The notes beneath the pieces were generated by a model. That model made no database searches, was not told the DNA's origin, and was given only the letters and a program-made list of their open reading frames with translations. This document shows positions 16,228-25,761 of a stretch of 64,000 nucleotides of DNA, piece by piece. Every line of letters starts with the position of its first letter. Positions within the stretch are counted from its first letter, which is position 1. Origin of the DNA: an uncultured Saprospiraceae bacterium (GTDB taxonomy: Bacteria > Bacteroidota > Bacteroidia > Chitinophagales > Saprospiraceae); the NCBI GenBank assembly GCA_937928405.1, contig CALFWZ010000114.1, positions 37,923 to 101,922 on the forward strand, written 5' to 3'. The translations under genes and the position numbers were made by a program.

Positions 16228-18273
16228 TCACTTTTTTGTAATTAACGGAAAAAAACGAGTACCACTCAAGATCCATAGAAATACTATCAGTGAACTTAAG
16301 AAACTAATTCCCAAAAACCAATGATATCCAGTGGGCGCAAACCTAAATCGTACTTCCTGTGTGCCTGCCGGCAAATCCACTGCCAACACCGGAGCATCTA
16401 TCGTCGCTAGTTCAACCGGCTGACCATCTACCGTAACCTCCCAGCCAGGATAGTTCATCTGTAAAAAAATAAGTTGCCGGGCTTGAGTGCTGCTAGTTGC
16501 TACGATTAGTTCGTTGGGGGTAAAGTTGAGCAATTTTAGAGGTGTTTCTGGTAGGGTATAAAAAGGTGGGTAATCTAGATATTTTTTGAACGCTTCGGTG
16601 GGATGAAATTTTGCATAAGCGTTTAATTGTAAATTATTATAACCATTTTGAGCAATGTCTTTTCGCAACATGGAATGGTTATTAAAAATAGGGTAGTAGC
16701 GATTATCACCTAAGTGATTAGTCGTCAAAACCGGAGGCGTTGCGGATAAAAAGTCCTTGGGTAATTTATCGAGTTTGTTTTGTAGTTCTTGGGTGGGCGC
16801 TTCGCAGATGATGGTGGTAAAGCTGTTAAATTGTACGGCTATAAAAATATCCAGTACGAAGAGTACATAAATGAGCTTAATAGATTTTTTTTCTATTAAA
16901 AAAAGAAAAATGAGTAAGAACGCTATTTGAACGGGAAGTTGCAGGAGCAAACGTACTGCCAAGGGACTATCCATAGTAAACTGATGAAAAGCCGCGGCGC
17001 TGAAAGCCTCCGGCGATTGGAAGCTTACCTGACTAATGGTATAAATAAAAAGGATAACGGAAATAATAGTTGCGGCCATTGCCGCCCTCTTTAATTGTCT
17101 TGAGAAATTGATTTCTTTTTCTTTGCGTAATTTTTCCAACCCCATTCCAACCAAAATCAAAAATAAGATCATAAAACATAAACGAAACAAAGCGGGATAT
17201 CGAAACATATCCATCAACGGAAGACCATGATACAACCATCCTCTTAGGAAAAAGAAATCACCAACAGAAATGCCCATAAAAATCAGCGCAATTCCAAAAA
17301 GGGATAATACTTTCTTTGATGGCTGAAAAATAATTTGCGTTAAGACGAGCAGAAAAGCACCCAAGCCAAAATAGACATTAATCATCGAAACATCTGTTTG
17401 CCAAAAAGCGAAATCTGGCGAAACCAGAAAAGGAAAAAACAAACTTAGCAATCCTTGTGGTGAAAAAGGAATCAATTGTACTTGCGCCAAAGTCAACCCT
17501 TCTGTCCGATTAATCAACGGCATACTCTCCACAAAAAAGTAGATAAAGCAAAGACTCTGCAGGAAAAATAAGATGACTGAAAGGACGTGGAGTGTAAAAA
17601 TACGTTTAGCAAAAGCGTATTTTTTTTCTAATCCATTTTTTACCATCTTCCAGATGAAAATCGCGAATAAGGTATATCCAATGGTCAGAAAAAAAGCGGG
17701 ATAACCGCCTGTCAAGAGTAGCATCATGACAAACGACAATCCGGCGGCGGATCGGGCATTTGGTTGCTTCCAGAGTTGATAATAATAATGTAAAATCCAA
17801 GGGATCCACGCCGCACTAATGATATAGGTTAGGTGTTGAGAATTTCCCACCATGAATCCAGAACCTGCGTATAATAAGCCAACCACCAACGCCGTATTCA
17901 ACGACCAACCCAAGGTTTTTCCTAATTTTTTAAAACCCCAAAAACCGATAATCGTATGTAACACAAACTCCAGCCCAATTACATAAATATTATATCCAAA
18001 AAAATAGCCAATCAGCCATGCCATGGGATAGAGCGAACCACTTTGTGGGTCAATTCCGAGCGGGTAACCAAGATTGATATAAGGGTTCCAGAGGGGAAGC
18101 AGGTGCGCTTGTAACATGTCGCCTACCAATTGGCGCATGGGAAAAAACCAATTGAGAATATCCCATTTCATACTGTAAATCCCAAAACTGACGGGCCAGT
18201 AAAATATAATAATAGCCAATACCGCCAGCGTGGTTTTTAAATAATCTTTTTGCCAATTGTTAGACCACGCCAT
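16228..18273 (-). CDS. YfhO-like polytopic membrane protein
   Basis: A 681-residue inner-membrane protein with about a dozen hydrophobic helices over residues 15-480 and after 650, and a soluble loop between them. The C-terminal NYPGWEVTVDGQP and LPAGTQEVRFRF segments are characteristic of the YfhO family (DUF6044-like, GT-C-fold relatives), some of whose members glycosylate surface polymers. It is shorter than the roughly 800-residue Bacteroidota YfhO proteins. A glycosyltransferase role is inferred from the fold only. A candidate minus-strand -7 box lies at 18327-18334. Confidence 0.8.
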   Translation of the reverse strand: MAWSNNWQKDYLKTTLAVLAIIIFYWPVSFGIYSMKWDILNWFFPMRQLVGDMLQAHLLPLWNPYINLGYPLGIDPQSGSLYPMAWLIGYFFGYNIYVIGLEFVLHTIIGFWGFKKLGKTLGWSLNTALVVGLLYAGSGFMVGNSQHLTYIISAAWIPWILHYYYQLWKQPNARSAAGLSFVMMLLLTGGYPAFFLTIGYTLFAIFIWKMVKNGLEKKYAFAKRIFTLHVLSVILFFLQSLCFIYFFVESMPLINRTEGLTLAQVQLIPFSPQGLLSLFFPFLVSPDFAFWQTDVSMINVYFGLGAFLLVLTQIIFQPSKKVLSLFGIALIFMGISVGDFFFLRGWLYHGLPLMDMFRYPALFRLCFMILFLILVGMGLEKLRKEKEINFSRQLKRAAMAATIISVILFIYTISQVSFQSPEAFSAAAFHQFTMDSPLAVRLLLQLPVQIAFLLIFLFLIEKKSIKLIYVLFVLDIFIAVQFNSFTTIICEAPTQELQNKLDKLPKDFLSATPPVLTTNHLGDNRYYPIFNNHSMLRKDIAQNGYNNLQLNAYAKFHPTEAFKKYLDYPPFYTLPETPLKLLNFTPNELIVATSSTQARQLIFLQMNYPGWEVTVDGQPVELATIDAPVLAVDLPAGTQEVRFRFAPTGYHWFLGISFLSSLIVFLWILSGTRFFPLITKK

Positions 18274-18326
18274 GAAAGAACGGTTATTGATAAATTTGAA
18301 TTTCCTTTATTTTAGAAAGTACAAAA

Positions 18327-18334
18327 CAAAACTA
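18327..18334 (-). promoter_or_regulatory. -7 box of the YfhO-like gene
   Basis: CAAAACTA on the plus strand reads TAGTTTTG on the minus strand, matching TAnnTTTG, about 54 bases before the ATG at 18273. Confidence 0.4.
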
Positions 18335-18428
18335 AGAAAATTCCATACACGCTAAGTCCTATCTACATAACAACCTGCAGAAGGTAGGTCAATAATCCGC
18401 ATATCCAGCAAGCAAATAATCCGCACAT

Positions 18429-18776
18429 CTACTCTTCAGTAGCTTCTTTTAATTGTTTTCTCAATTTTACGATTTCCTCTTTGAGCGCACTATTTTCGTC
18501 GTACATTTCATTGAGTTTGTCACGGAGCTCGTCCATGGCTTCTTCATCTTGACCTGCCTTTTCCATCGGCGGAGGTACCTCGTTACGTTTAGTAGGTATT
18601 TCAGCCTTGGTTTCTTCTACAGGTGTTGTTGCGGGTGTTTCGATACCAAGCAATTCTTTTAAATCCGTCAAGCCGTCACCGCCGTTAATAAAGGTAGCGC
18701 CGAGGTAAGCCAAGGGTACAATAAAAATCATTGCAACCAATAGTCGCGCAAAGCCAGTCATTTTTAATTTTGCCAT
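18429..18776 (-). CDS. Hypothetical single-pass membrane protein with coiled coil
   Basis: A 115-residue protein with one hydrophobic segment at about residues 9-30 (FARLLVAMIFIVPLAYLGATF), a Pro/Thr/Glu-rich linker, and a charged coiled-coil-forming tail from about residue 78 (DELRDKLNEMYDENSALKEE). It is probably anchored in the inner membrane with the coiled coil exposed. Not recognised as a named family. It lies between the YfhO-like gene and another small unknown gene, all on the minus strand. Confidence 0.7.
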   Translation of the reverse strand: MAKLKMTGFARLLVAMIFIVPLAYLGATFINGGDGLTDLKELLGIETPATTPVEETKAEIPTKRNEVPPPMEKAGQDEEAMDELRDKLNEMYDENSALKEEIVKLRKQLKEATEE

Positions 18777-18918
18777 CTTATTTGTTTTTTATCTAACATC
18801 GAGACAATTATCAAATTGCCTTCCTAACAAGAGCAACAACTACGACCATCTCTAAGTTCGCTACGTACATCTATTCACTTAAAACACGTCAGAATAGTCA
18901 TTATTAATTAATCATCCA

Positions 18919-19473
18919 CTAATGCTCACCTCCTCCCTCATTGGCCTGCGGTATAAAATTCATACTATATCCAATTTTCTGAGCGGGTCCTTTATCATCA
19001 TCATCAAAATCTTCCCAGTCGGTTACCTCTCGCATAAATTCTTCCATATGTCTAACCAAGAAGGGTGGCTTAACCTCTTCTGGACGGTAGATCGCAATCG
19101 TTTTTGGTGGTTTTGGTTGACCATAACCTTCGATCACTGGATAAGTAATCATCGCCATGACCTTTCCGTTGAAAAGTTGTTGATAAATCAACGAACCATT
19201 ATGTTTAATCAATGGACGATTCACTTCTTTGTTTATTTTTTCGTAGATCCCACTCTTTTCTTCTCCTAGACTTAGGACGATCGCCTCTAGGTTTTCTACA
19301 TCATCCTTTACCTCAATTTCTCCTTCCAGTGCCGTTTCGTCTAGCATTCTTTGCAATTCAGACTTGATGGTGTTTTTCAATCCTGATTTCCAACTTTCCC
19401 GATAGTGAATGGTATTACTTAGTATTTCCTGATACGCTTGAACTTTTCTTTTTAAATTAGTTAGATCTTCCAT
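18919..19473 (-). CDS. Hypothetical protein
   Basis: A 184-residue soluble, acidic protein without signal peptide or membrane segment. The N-terminal half is helical (LKRKVQAYQEILSNTI); the second half has a beta-rich segment (NGKVMAMITYPVIEGYGQP) and an acidic stretch, DWEDFDDDDKG. No family was recognised. A perfect -7 box on the minus strand (TAAATTTG, 19485-19478) ends only four bases before the ATG, so its mRNA should be leaderless. It is transcribed divergently from the thiolase gene. Confidence 0.72.
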   Translation of the reverse strand: MEDLTNLKRKVQAYQEILSNTIHYRESWKSGLKNTIKSELQRMLDETALEGEIEVKDDVENLEAIVLSLGEEKSGIYEKINKEVNRPLIKHNGSLIYQQLFNGKVMAMITYPVIEGYGQPKPPKTIAIYRPEEVKPPFLVRHMEEFMREVTDWEDFDDDDKGPAQKIGYSMNFIPQANEGGGEH

Positions 19474-19477
19474 TTTT

Positions 19478-19485
19478 CAAATTTA
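19478..19485 (-). promoter_or_regulatory. -7 box next to the ATG of the 18919-19473 gene
   Basis: TAAATTTG on the minus strand ends four bases before the start codon, which places the expected transcription start at or beside the A of the ATG. Confidence 0.55.
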
Positions 19486-19678
19486 GATGATTAGTTAATT
19501 CAGTCGGATTAAATAATTTATTTAAGGCAACTTAATTAGAATAATTGGTGTAAACCTATAAAACAGTTGTGTAGCTCCTAATTGCCGCTGTATGTTAGCA
19601 GGTGATTGAAAAAATTAGATGGCCAAAAGCAATTAAAATTTCTCATACCACTTACACCCGAAACATCAAATATATTGA

Positions 19679-19686
19679 TATTTTTG
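19679..19686 (+). promoter_or_regulatory. -7 box next to the thiolase ATG
   Basis: TATTTTTG matches TAnnTTTG and ends six bases before the ATG at 19693, predicting a leaderless or nearly leaderless transcript. Confidence 0.55.
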
Positions 19687-19692
19687 TAGAAT

Positions 19693-20907
19693 ATGAATCA
19701 AGCTTATATTTTTGACGCCATACGGACGCCCCGAGGCAAAGGTAGGCAGGGTGGAGCACTTTACGAGTGCAAACCAATTGACTTGGTCAAAAGTTTACTA
19801 GACGCTCTGGTAATTCGTAATAATCTACCAACAGAAGAAGTAGAGGATTTAATTTTGGGCTGTGTAACACCGGTGGAAGATCAGGGCGCCAATTTGGCCA
19901 AAGCTGCGTTACTGTATGCTGGTTGGGCCGATCAAGTAGCTGGTTTTCAATTGAATCGTTTTTGCGCTTCTGGTCTCGAAGCCATCAACTTAGCAGCTGG
20001 TAAAATTCGTTCTGGTTGGGAGGATCTCATCGTTGCTGGTGGCGTAGAAAGTATGAGTCGTGTACCCATGGAAAGTGATCGAGGAGCGTTATTATTTGAT
20101 CCAGCAGTGATTAGCAAAGTAGGCTATATTCCGCAAGGAATCTCCGCTGATCTGATCGCAACCCGAGAATCCTTTTCTCGTGAAGACCTTGATTTTTATG
20201 CCCTCCAATCTCAAACCAGAGCCGCATTTGCTTGGGACAATAAATATTTTAGAAAATCTATTATTCCTATTCTTGATCAAAATGGTTTGCTAATTCTGGA
20301 CAAGGATGAACATCTACGGCCAGGGACAACGCTTGAAAAATTAGCTACTCTATCACCTGTATTTAAAGCAGTAGGCGAAACGGGTTTTGATTTTTTAGCG
20401 TTGGAAACTTATCCTGAAATAGAAAAAGTACAACACTTACACACCGCAGGAAATTCTTCAGGAATCGTTGATGGTGCTGCGCTAACCTTGATCGGTTCTG
20501 CCAAAAAAGGAAAAGCACTCGACTTAAAACCAAGAGCGATCATTCGAGCCGCGGCTGTATCTGGTTCCGAACCGACGATCATGTTGCAAGGACCCATTCC
20601 AGCGGTCAACAAAGCCCTAAAGATCGCAGGAATGAAGGCCTCCGATATCGAGCTATGGGAAATGAACGAAGCCTTTGCGGCACCTGTTCTGAAACTACAA
20701 AAAGAATTTAATATCGATCAAGATATTCTAAACGTAAACGGAGGGGCCATCGCATTAGGACATCCACTCGGTGCTACTGGAGCCATGCTATTAGGAACGC
20801 TACTTGACGAAATGGAGCGGAGAAATCTTACCGTCGGACTGGTTACCCTTTGCGTCGGTGGAGGGATGGGCGTCGCGACCATTATTGAACGAACGGATCA
20901 ATTTTAA
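19693..20907 (+). CDS. fadA: Acetyl-CoA acyltransferase (thiolase)
   Basis: The final step of fatty-acid beta-oxidation: thiolytic release of acetyl-CoA from 3-ketoacyl-CoA. The 404-residue length is normal. The acyl-accepting Cys91 sits in [11 protein letters not shown]; the C-terminal catalytic His lies in [15 protein letters not shown] and the second Cys in [11 protein letters not shown]. The hydroxyacyl-CoA dehydrogenase/crotonase gene begins two bases after its stop, forming a two-gene operon equivalent to fadAB/fadIJ. The promoter lies directly at the ATG. Confidence 0.94.
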   Translation: MNQAYIFDAIRTPRGKGRQGGALYECKPIDLVKSLLDALVIRNNLPTEEVEDLILGCVTPVEDQGANLAKAALLYAGWADQVAGFQLNRFCASGLEAINLAAGKIRSGWEDLIVAGGVESMSRVPMESDRGALLFDPAVISKVGYIPQGISADLIATRESFSREDLDFYALQSQTRAAFAWDNKYFRKSIIPILDQNGLLILDKDEHLRPGTTLEKLATLSPVFKAVGETGFDFLALETYPEIEKVQHLHTAGNSSGIVDGAALTLIGSAKKGKALDLKPRAIIRAAAVSGSEPTIMLQGPIPAVNKALKIAGMKASDIELWEMNEAFAAPVLKLQKEFNIDQDILNVNGGAIALGHPLGATGAMLLGTLLDEMERRNLTVGLVTLCVGGGMGVATIIERTDQF

Positions 20908-20909
20908 CC

Positions 20910-23057
20910 ATGATTAAATATACCAAGGATACCAATAATATTGTCACGCTAACCCTCGATATGGGAGATCGTAATATCAATATTATCAACCACGAAAAGG
21001 CTAAAGCTTTTGAAGCGGTTTTGGACCATTTGAAAGCTCAAAAAGCCAAGCGCCAACTTAAAGGTATCATCATCACTTCTGCTAAAAAGAATTTTTTGGA
21101 AGGAGGAGACCTTGACTATTTGAATCAAGTCAATGACCCCAAAAAAATATATGACCTAGCCCAAAATCTAAAAACCTTATATCGAGATTTGGAACAACCG
21201 GGCGTACCAATCGTGGCGGCGATCAATGGAAAGGCGCTGGGTAGTGGGTTTGAATTAGCCCTTGCCTGCCATCATCGAATTGTTATAGATAATCAGAAAA
21301 TTAGATTAGGACATCCCGAAGTAAAACTTGGTATGATGCCCAACGTAGGTGGAACGATCCGACTAATGTGGTTATTGGGTATCGAAAAAGCATTTAAAAT
21401 TTTGACGAGTGGACAATCGTATCCTCCACGTGGTGCTTTAGAATTGGGAATGGTGGATGCACTTGCCAAAGACGAAAAGGATATGATCGATCAGGCCAAA
21501 AAATGGCTAGTAAAAAATCAAGGACAACATCGTCCTTGGGATGATCCCAAGCGTGGTAAGATTGTTGGCGGAACAGCCCGGAAACCAGACGTCGCTCGAC
21601 GCATCCAAATACTTTCTGCAAAATTGATTAGAGAAACAAATAATAATTATCCAGCTCCCTTAGCTATCTTAAATACTTTAGTCGAAGGCAGTCTAGTAGA
21701 TTTTGATACTGCGAGTAGAATTGAAAGCCGATACTTTGCTAAATTGGTTTGTGGTACGGTTTCCGAAAATATGACGAAAGCTTTTTGGTATGATTATAAT
21801 AAAATAAAATCTGGACTGAGTCGTCCGCGCGGATTTGGTCGGTTTCGCCCCCGTCGTGTCGGTATCGTCGGTGCCGGAAAAATGGGTTCGGGAATTGCTT
21901 TTTCTTGTTTGTTGCGAGGTATCGAAGTGGTATTAAAAGATATTTCTAAATCGGTTGCTGCTCGTGGTCGTGAGTTTGTGGAAAAGCGTTTGGAAGACAT
22001 TGTGCAAGAAGGAAAAATTCTACCTGCCGAAAAAATAGCGCTACTCGAAAAAATGACCACCACCGATAAGTCCTCTGAATTTGAAACCTGTGATTTGGTG
22101 ATTGAGGCTGTTTTTGAAAATAAAAATTTAAAAGCCAAAGTACTTCGAGAAGCGGAAGTGCACATGGACGAATATGCATTTTATGCTTCGAATACCCTTT
22201 CTATTCCTATTACCAAATTAGCAGACAGTGCCGTCCGTCCTGCGAATTTTATTGGTCTACACTTTTTTGCTCCGGCGGACAAAGTACACCTCGTAGAAAT
22301 TGTCAAAGGAGCCGCTACTTCGGATGAAACGGTGGCGCGGGCTTTTGATTTTGTCCGTGCGATTCGCAAGACACCAATTATCGTAAAAGATTACTGGGGT
22401 TTTTATGCTGCGCGCGTTCAAAATACCTATATCTTGGAAGGTATTACCATGCTGAATGAAGGGTATAGCCCTGCGTTGATAGAAAACTTGGGGAAGCAAG
22501 CTGGTATGACTCGCAGTGCATTGGCGATGGCGGATGAAGTATCTCTAGAGATTGTCGTCAAATATGAAGAACAAGCAGCAGAGCTTTATGGTAGTAAATA
22601 TGTCCAACATCCTGCTGTGTCGGTTTGCCGCACGATGATTGATGAATTAAAGCGATTAGGTCGACGACAAGGAAAAGGATTCTATGAATATCAAGAAAAT
22701 GAAGATCCATATATCTGGCCAGAGTTAACTTCGCATTTTCCTAGCTCAAAAACTTCCTACGATCGAAAAAAATTAATTGAACGATTATTGTTTGCACAGG
22801 TCATCGAAGCAGTTTGGTGTTTACAGGAAAAAGTAATTGGAACAATTGCAGAAGCCAATTTAGGTAGTATCCTTGGTTGGGGTTTTCCAGCGTTTAAAGG
22901 AGGAGCATTGCAGTATATTGATGATTATGGTTTGGAAAAATTTGTGGATCGATGTCAGGTGTTTGAAAAACGATATGGTCAACGATTTTCTGTTCCACCT
23001 TTACTAAAACGAAAATTAAAAAGCGATCAGAAAAAAATGGTGGATATTGATTTGTAG
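20910..23057 (+). CDS. fadJ: Bifunctional enoyl-CoA hydratase/3-hydroxyacyl-CoA dehydrogenase (FadJ-type)
   Basis: A 715-residue beta-oxidation alpha subunit. Residues 1 to about 190 are crotonase-fold, with the oxyanion segments INGKALGSGFELALACHH and HPEVKLGMMPNVGGT. Residues from about 315 form the NAD-binding domain (VGIVGAGKMGSG), with the catalytic dyad expected around GLHFFAPADK. The C-terminal dehydrogenase domain includes KGFYEY and GWGFPAFKGGALQYID. It starts two bases after the thiolase stop, so the two are translationally linked. It resembles the anaerobic-type FadJ and aerobic FadB; which one cannot be decided here. Confidence 0.93.
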   Translation: MIKYTKDTNNIVTLTLDMGDRNINIINHEKAKAFEAVLDHLKAQKAKRQLKGIIITSAKKNFLEGGDLDYLNQVNDPKKIYDLAQNLKTLYRDLEQPGVPIVAAINGKALGSGFELALACHHRIVIDNQKIRLGHPEVKLGMMPNVGGTIRLMWLLGIEKAFKILTSGQSYPPRGALELGMVDALAKDEKDMIDQAKKWLVKNQGQHRPWDDPKRGKIVGGTARKPDVARRIQILSAKLIRETNNNYPAPLAILNTLVEGSLVDFDTASRIESRYFAKLVCGTVSENMTKAFWYDYNKIKSGLSRPRGFGRFRPRRVGIVGAGKMGSGIAFSCLLRGIEVVLKDISKSVAARGREFVEKRLEDIVQEGKILPAEKIALLEKMTTTDKSSEFETCDLVIEAVFENKNLKAKVLREAEVHMDEYAFYASNTLSIPITKLADSAVRPANFIGLHFFAPADKVHLVEIVKGAATSDETVARAFDFVRAIRKTPIIVKDYWGFYAARVQNTYILEGITMLNEGYSPALIENLGKQAGMTRSALAMADEVSLEIVVKYEEQAAELYGSKYVQHPAVSVCRTMIDELKRLGRRQGKGFYEYQENEDPYIWPELTSHFPSSKTSYDRKKLIERLLFAQVIEAVWCLQEKVIGTIAEANLGSILGWGFPAFKGGALQYIDDYGLEKFVDRCQVFEKRYGQRFSVPPLLKRKLKSDQKKMVDIDL

Positions 23058-23067
23058 AGATGACTTA

Positions 23068-23263
23068 TGTAACATGTATCATCCCGAATTTTGCTATCAT
23101 CATTTAAGTTGATGGTTTACACCTAAATCTAGCGTTGTTTTGCTGGTTAGCCAGTTGGCTTTTAGCTAGTTGGCCCTCTTTTTCCGTAGAAAAGGGCCAA
23201 CAAGCTAACAGGCCAACTGGCAATATTTTTCTAGAGAAAAAAATCGGGATGACTTATGTTACA
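23068..23263. repeat. 196-bp nested palindromic element
   Basis: Outer arms 23068-23092 and 23239-23263 are inverted copies with 21 of 25 bases matching (TGTAACAT... and CATCCCGA). Inner arms also pair: AGCTAGTTGGCCCT (23164-23177) with AGGGCCAACAAGCT (23193-23206), and GCCAGTTGGC (23150-23159) with GCCAACTGGC (23212-23221). It has no coding capacity and fills the gap between fadJ and osmC. Confidence 0.8.
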
Positions 23264-23280
23264 GCAAAAGAATTATTACT

Positions 23281-23754
23281 ATGAAAAAAACACACCATTA
23301 TCAAACAAAAACCATTTGGACTGGAAACCGTGGGGAAGGCACTAAGAACTATCGGGCTTACGATCGAGACTACGAGATCCAAATAGAAAATAAACTCACC
23401 CTTAAAGGCTCATCGGACCCTGCCTTTTTAGGCGATCCAAATCGCCATAATCCAGAAGAACAACTAGTAGCTGCTTTGTCTTCTTGTCACCTACTTTGGT
23501 ACCTACATTTATGTTCCACCGAAGGAATCGTGGTGACGGAATATTCGGATGAGGCGAGTGGAATAATGGAAGAAAACAAGGACGGTAGCGGTCAGTTTAG
23601 GGAAGTGATATTGCGCCCAAAAGTAACCATTGAAAAGGCAGGAAAAATAGAAAAAGCAGTTGGTTTACACAAACAAGCACATGCGTACTGCTTCATTGCC
23701 CGATCTGTGAATTTCCCTGTAAATTGTGAACCAGAGATTAGCGTAAAAGGGTAA
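23281..23754 (+). CDS. OsmC-family peroxiredoxin-like protein
   Basis: A 157-residue OsmC/Ohr-superfamily protein, predicted to reduce organic hydroperoxides in the cytosol. Both redox cysteines are present: Cys69 in ALSSCHLLWYLHLC and Cys137 in AHAYCFIARS. The PEEQLVAALSSCH context is closer to the YhfA/OsmC-like branch than to Ohr. It follows fadJ after the nested palindrome, so co-transcription is uncertain. It is convergent with the metallophosphatase-ankyrin gene. Confidence 0.88.
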   Translation: MKKTHHYQTKTIWTGNRGEGTKNYRAYDRDYEIQIENKLTLKGSSDPAFLGDPNRHNPEEQLVAALSSCHLLWYLHLCSTEGIVVTEYSDEASGIMEENKDGSGQFREVILRPKVTIEKAGKIEKAVGLHKQAHAYCFIARSVNFPVNCEPEISVKG

Positions 23755-23815
23755 GGTTTAAAACCTCAACCTCAAATTCAAAAATTAAAATTTTACCGCT
23801 GTTCTAATATATCCT

Positions 23816-25600
23816 CTATTCTAATCCCTTCAGAAATTTCGCTACTGGAATATTTTTCTTTGCTTCCGCTACCATCAATGGCGTTTTACCGCTTACATCT
23901 TGGTGATTTACTTTGGCTCCATTCTCTATCAACAATCGGACTATCTCTGGCGTACTATATTGAGCGGCGTAATGTAGTGCCGTTTTAGATCTTTTGTTTC
24001 CAATTTTCACACTTACGCCCAAATCCACTAAATATTTTATGATAGCCGTTTCGTTATTTTTAATAGCGTACATTAATGCCGTTTTATCTTGGTAAAAAAT
24101 GTCTGGATCGGCATCTTGTTCCATTAAAAAACGGACTATATCTAGTCGAGAACGACCAATTGCGAAGTGTAATAAAGTAAATTTTTCACCTTCGTAAGGC
24201 GCATCAATATCGTGATCGTACAAATAACCTTTTAGTACCATTAAATTTCCTTCATCAATGGCCTTTAATACCAGTGGAATGTCCGCTTCTACTTTTTCTT
24301 TTTTTGCTGGTACTGGTTTTTGAATTTTCTCATTGACGGGTACGACACCCGTTGCTGCTTCTACCACGCCTAGATCAGTTTCTGGAGCGGGCTCGACTTT
24401 TTGATCGACTATCGCTGGTTCTTCTTCCTCTTTAACCACCATCATTTCTTCTTGATCTCCTGTCGCATTGACTCTATAAAAAGTATTAGGGCCTGTTTTT
24501 AAAATGGCATTAAATCCTTTAGATTTTACCTGCTTGGCATGTTTTACATCAATGGGGATTAACCGACCTTCATACATGGGAGCGATCTCATCTACAATCG
24601 TATGACCTACCACAATATGTTCTGCTTGGTAAACGTCTAGTACAGCTTGTAAATCTTCATTACTAAAATTTTCTTTAAAATAACCACGATACCATAATGG
24701 ACCATCTTTGGCAAATACCATCGGAGTAATTTTATTATTAGATTGTAATTCAATTAATCGGAAAGATTCTCCCATAAACTGTTGTGCAATCTTATTGGTC
24801 TCTTTTAAAGTCAAACCACTATTTGCAAATGCCGGAGAAATACCGCCGTGTGTAAAGATCGTATTACCGATTTTTTCTGCTACATTTTTGCTGCGTAACC
24901 AACGGCCTAGTTCTGTATTTTTTTCATATAAATCTCGGATGGGCATTTCCATTTTTTCTGCTACTCTTTTATATTTAGTGACTGCGAATCGCTCATCACC
25001 TCGCATATTCATCTCTTCGTGATTTCCAATGATAAAATGCACTTGACCACCTGCTCTTTCTGCTTCTGCTTCCAGCTTATAAATCAACCAAAGACAAGCC
25101 GTCACATGTTCGCCTCGATCGAAGAAATCTCCAACCAAGACTAGATGTCCATCGCCAAAATTCCAGCGAAAACGGTCATCAATGACACCATTACTTTTTA
25201 GGGTAGAAGCGAACGCACTAAAATTACCCTCTATATCAGAGATGGCAAATAGTTTATCTGTTTCTGGATATACGGAAGGAGTAGGCTTATGTTCTTTTCT
25301 TAATGGAAATTTAAAACCGATCTGGCCAGCAGGATCTATTTTACAGTATAAACTGATAAAATCATCTGCGGCAAAAATCTCTTCTTCCATCTGGCAGAGA
25401 TTGGCAGAGATCATGAAATTTCGTACACTGATTTTGTCCCCTTGATAAAAAACGTGTGGTCCATCTACCGTGGTACGAAAATCTGCGGGCTTTGTATCGT
25501 TGGCTTGTAAAATACCGCCAATGAATAGAAAAAATAGCATGCTGAAGGCATAAGTCAGCAGTCGCAATGATGATATGTTAATGATTTTCCTAGTATTCAT
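23816..25600 (-). CDS. Secreted metallophosphoesterase fused to ankyrin repeats
   Basis: A 594-residue protein with a signal peptide (about 1-33, ending ILQAND). The phosphoesterase domain (about 115-365) shows SDIEGN (121-126), GDFFDRG (157-163), GNHEEM (192-197), FTHGGISP and VVGHT, the PPP-family metal and phosphate ligands; the His of the usual DxH motif is Glu124. A Glu/Val/Pro-rich linker (about 390-440) leads to about four C-terminal ankyrin repeats (TLLHFAIGRSRLDIVRFL, TALHYAAQ, TPLMVAEA). A periplasmic phosphatase tethered to a protein partner is inferred; the substrate is unknown. Confidence 0.86.
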   Translation of the reverse strand: MNTRKIINISSLRLLTYAFSMLFFLFIGGILQANDTKPADFRTTVDGPHVFYQGDKISVRNFMISANLCQMEEEIFAADDFISLYCKIDPAGQIGFKFPLRKEHKPTPSVYPETDKLFAISDIEGNFSAFASTLKSNGVIDDRFRWNFGDGHLVLVGDFFDRGEHVTACLWLIYKLEAEAERAGGQVHFIIGNHEEMNMRGDERFAVTKYKRVAEKMEMPIRDLYEKNTELGRWLRSKNVAEKIGNTIFTHGGISPAFANSGLTLKETNKIAQQFMGESFRLIELQSNNKITPMVFAKDGPLWYRGYFKENFSNEDLQAVLDVYQAEHIVVGHTIVDEIAPMYEGRLIPIDVKHAKQVKSKGFNAILKTGPNTFYRVNATGDQEEMMVVKEEEEPAIVDQKVEPAPETDLGVVEAATGVVPVNEKIQKPVPAKKEKVEADIPLVLKAIDEGNLMVLKGYLYDHDIDAPYEGEKFTLLHFAIGRSRLDIVRFLMEQDADPDIFYQDKTALMYAIKNNETAIIKYLVDLGVSVKIGNKRSKTALHYAAQYSTPEIVRLLIENGAKVNHQDVSGKTPLMVAEAKKNIPVAKFLKGLE

Positions 25601-25761
25601 GTTTGTCGGTTTTGATCTCAGTTACCTAACGTTTGTAGGTTTAAAACGGTTATAAGCGTTCTGAAAATGAAGATCGCTGGAGATAACGGTTTGATTCTTA
25701 GACTATTAATTATGGCTGATGTAACACCAAAACGGTGCCTTTTCAGGCAATTAACGTGAAT

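Noticed and set aside
23058..23280. Riboswitch in front of osmC
   Set aside because: The sequence is better explained as a nested inverted repeat element; no conserved aptamer core was recognised.
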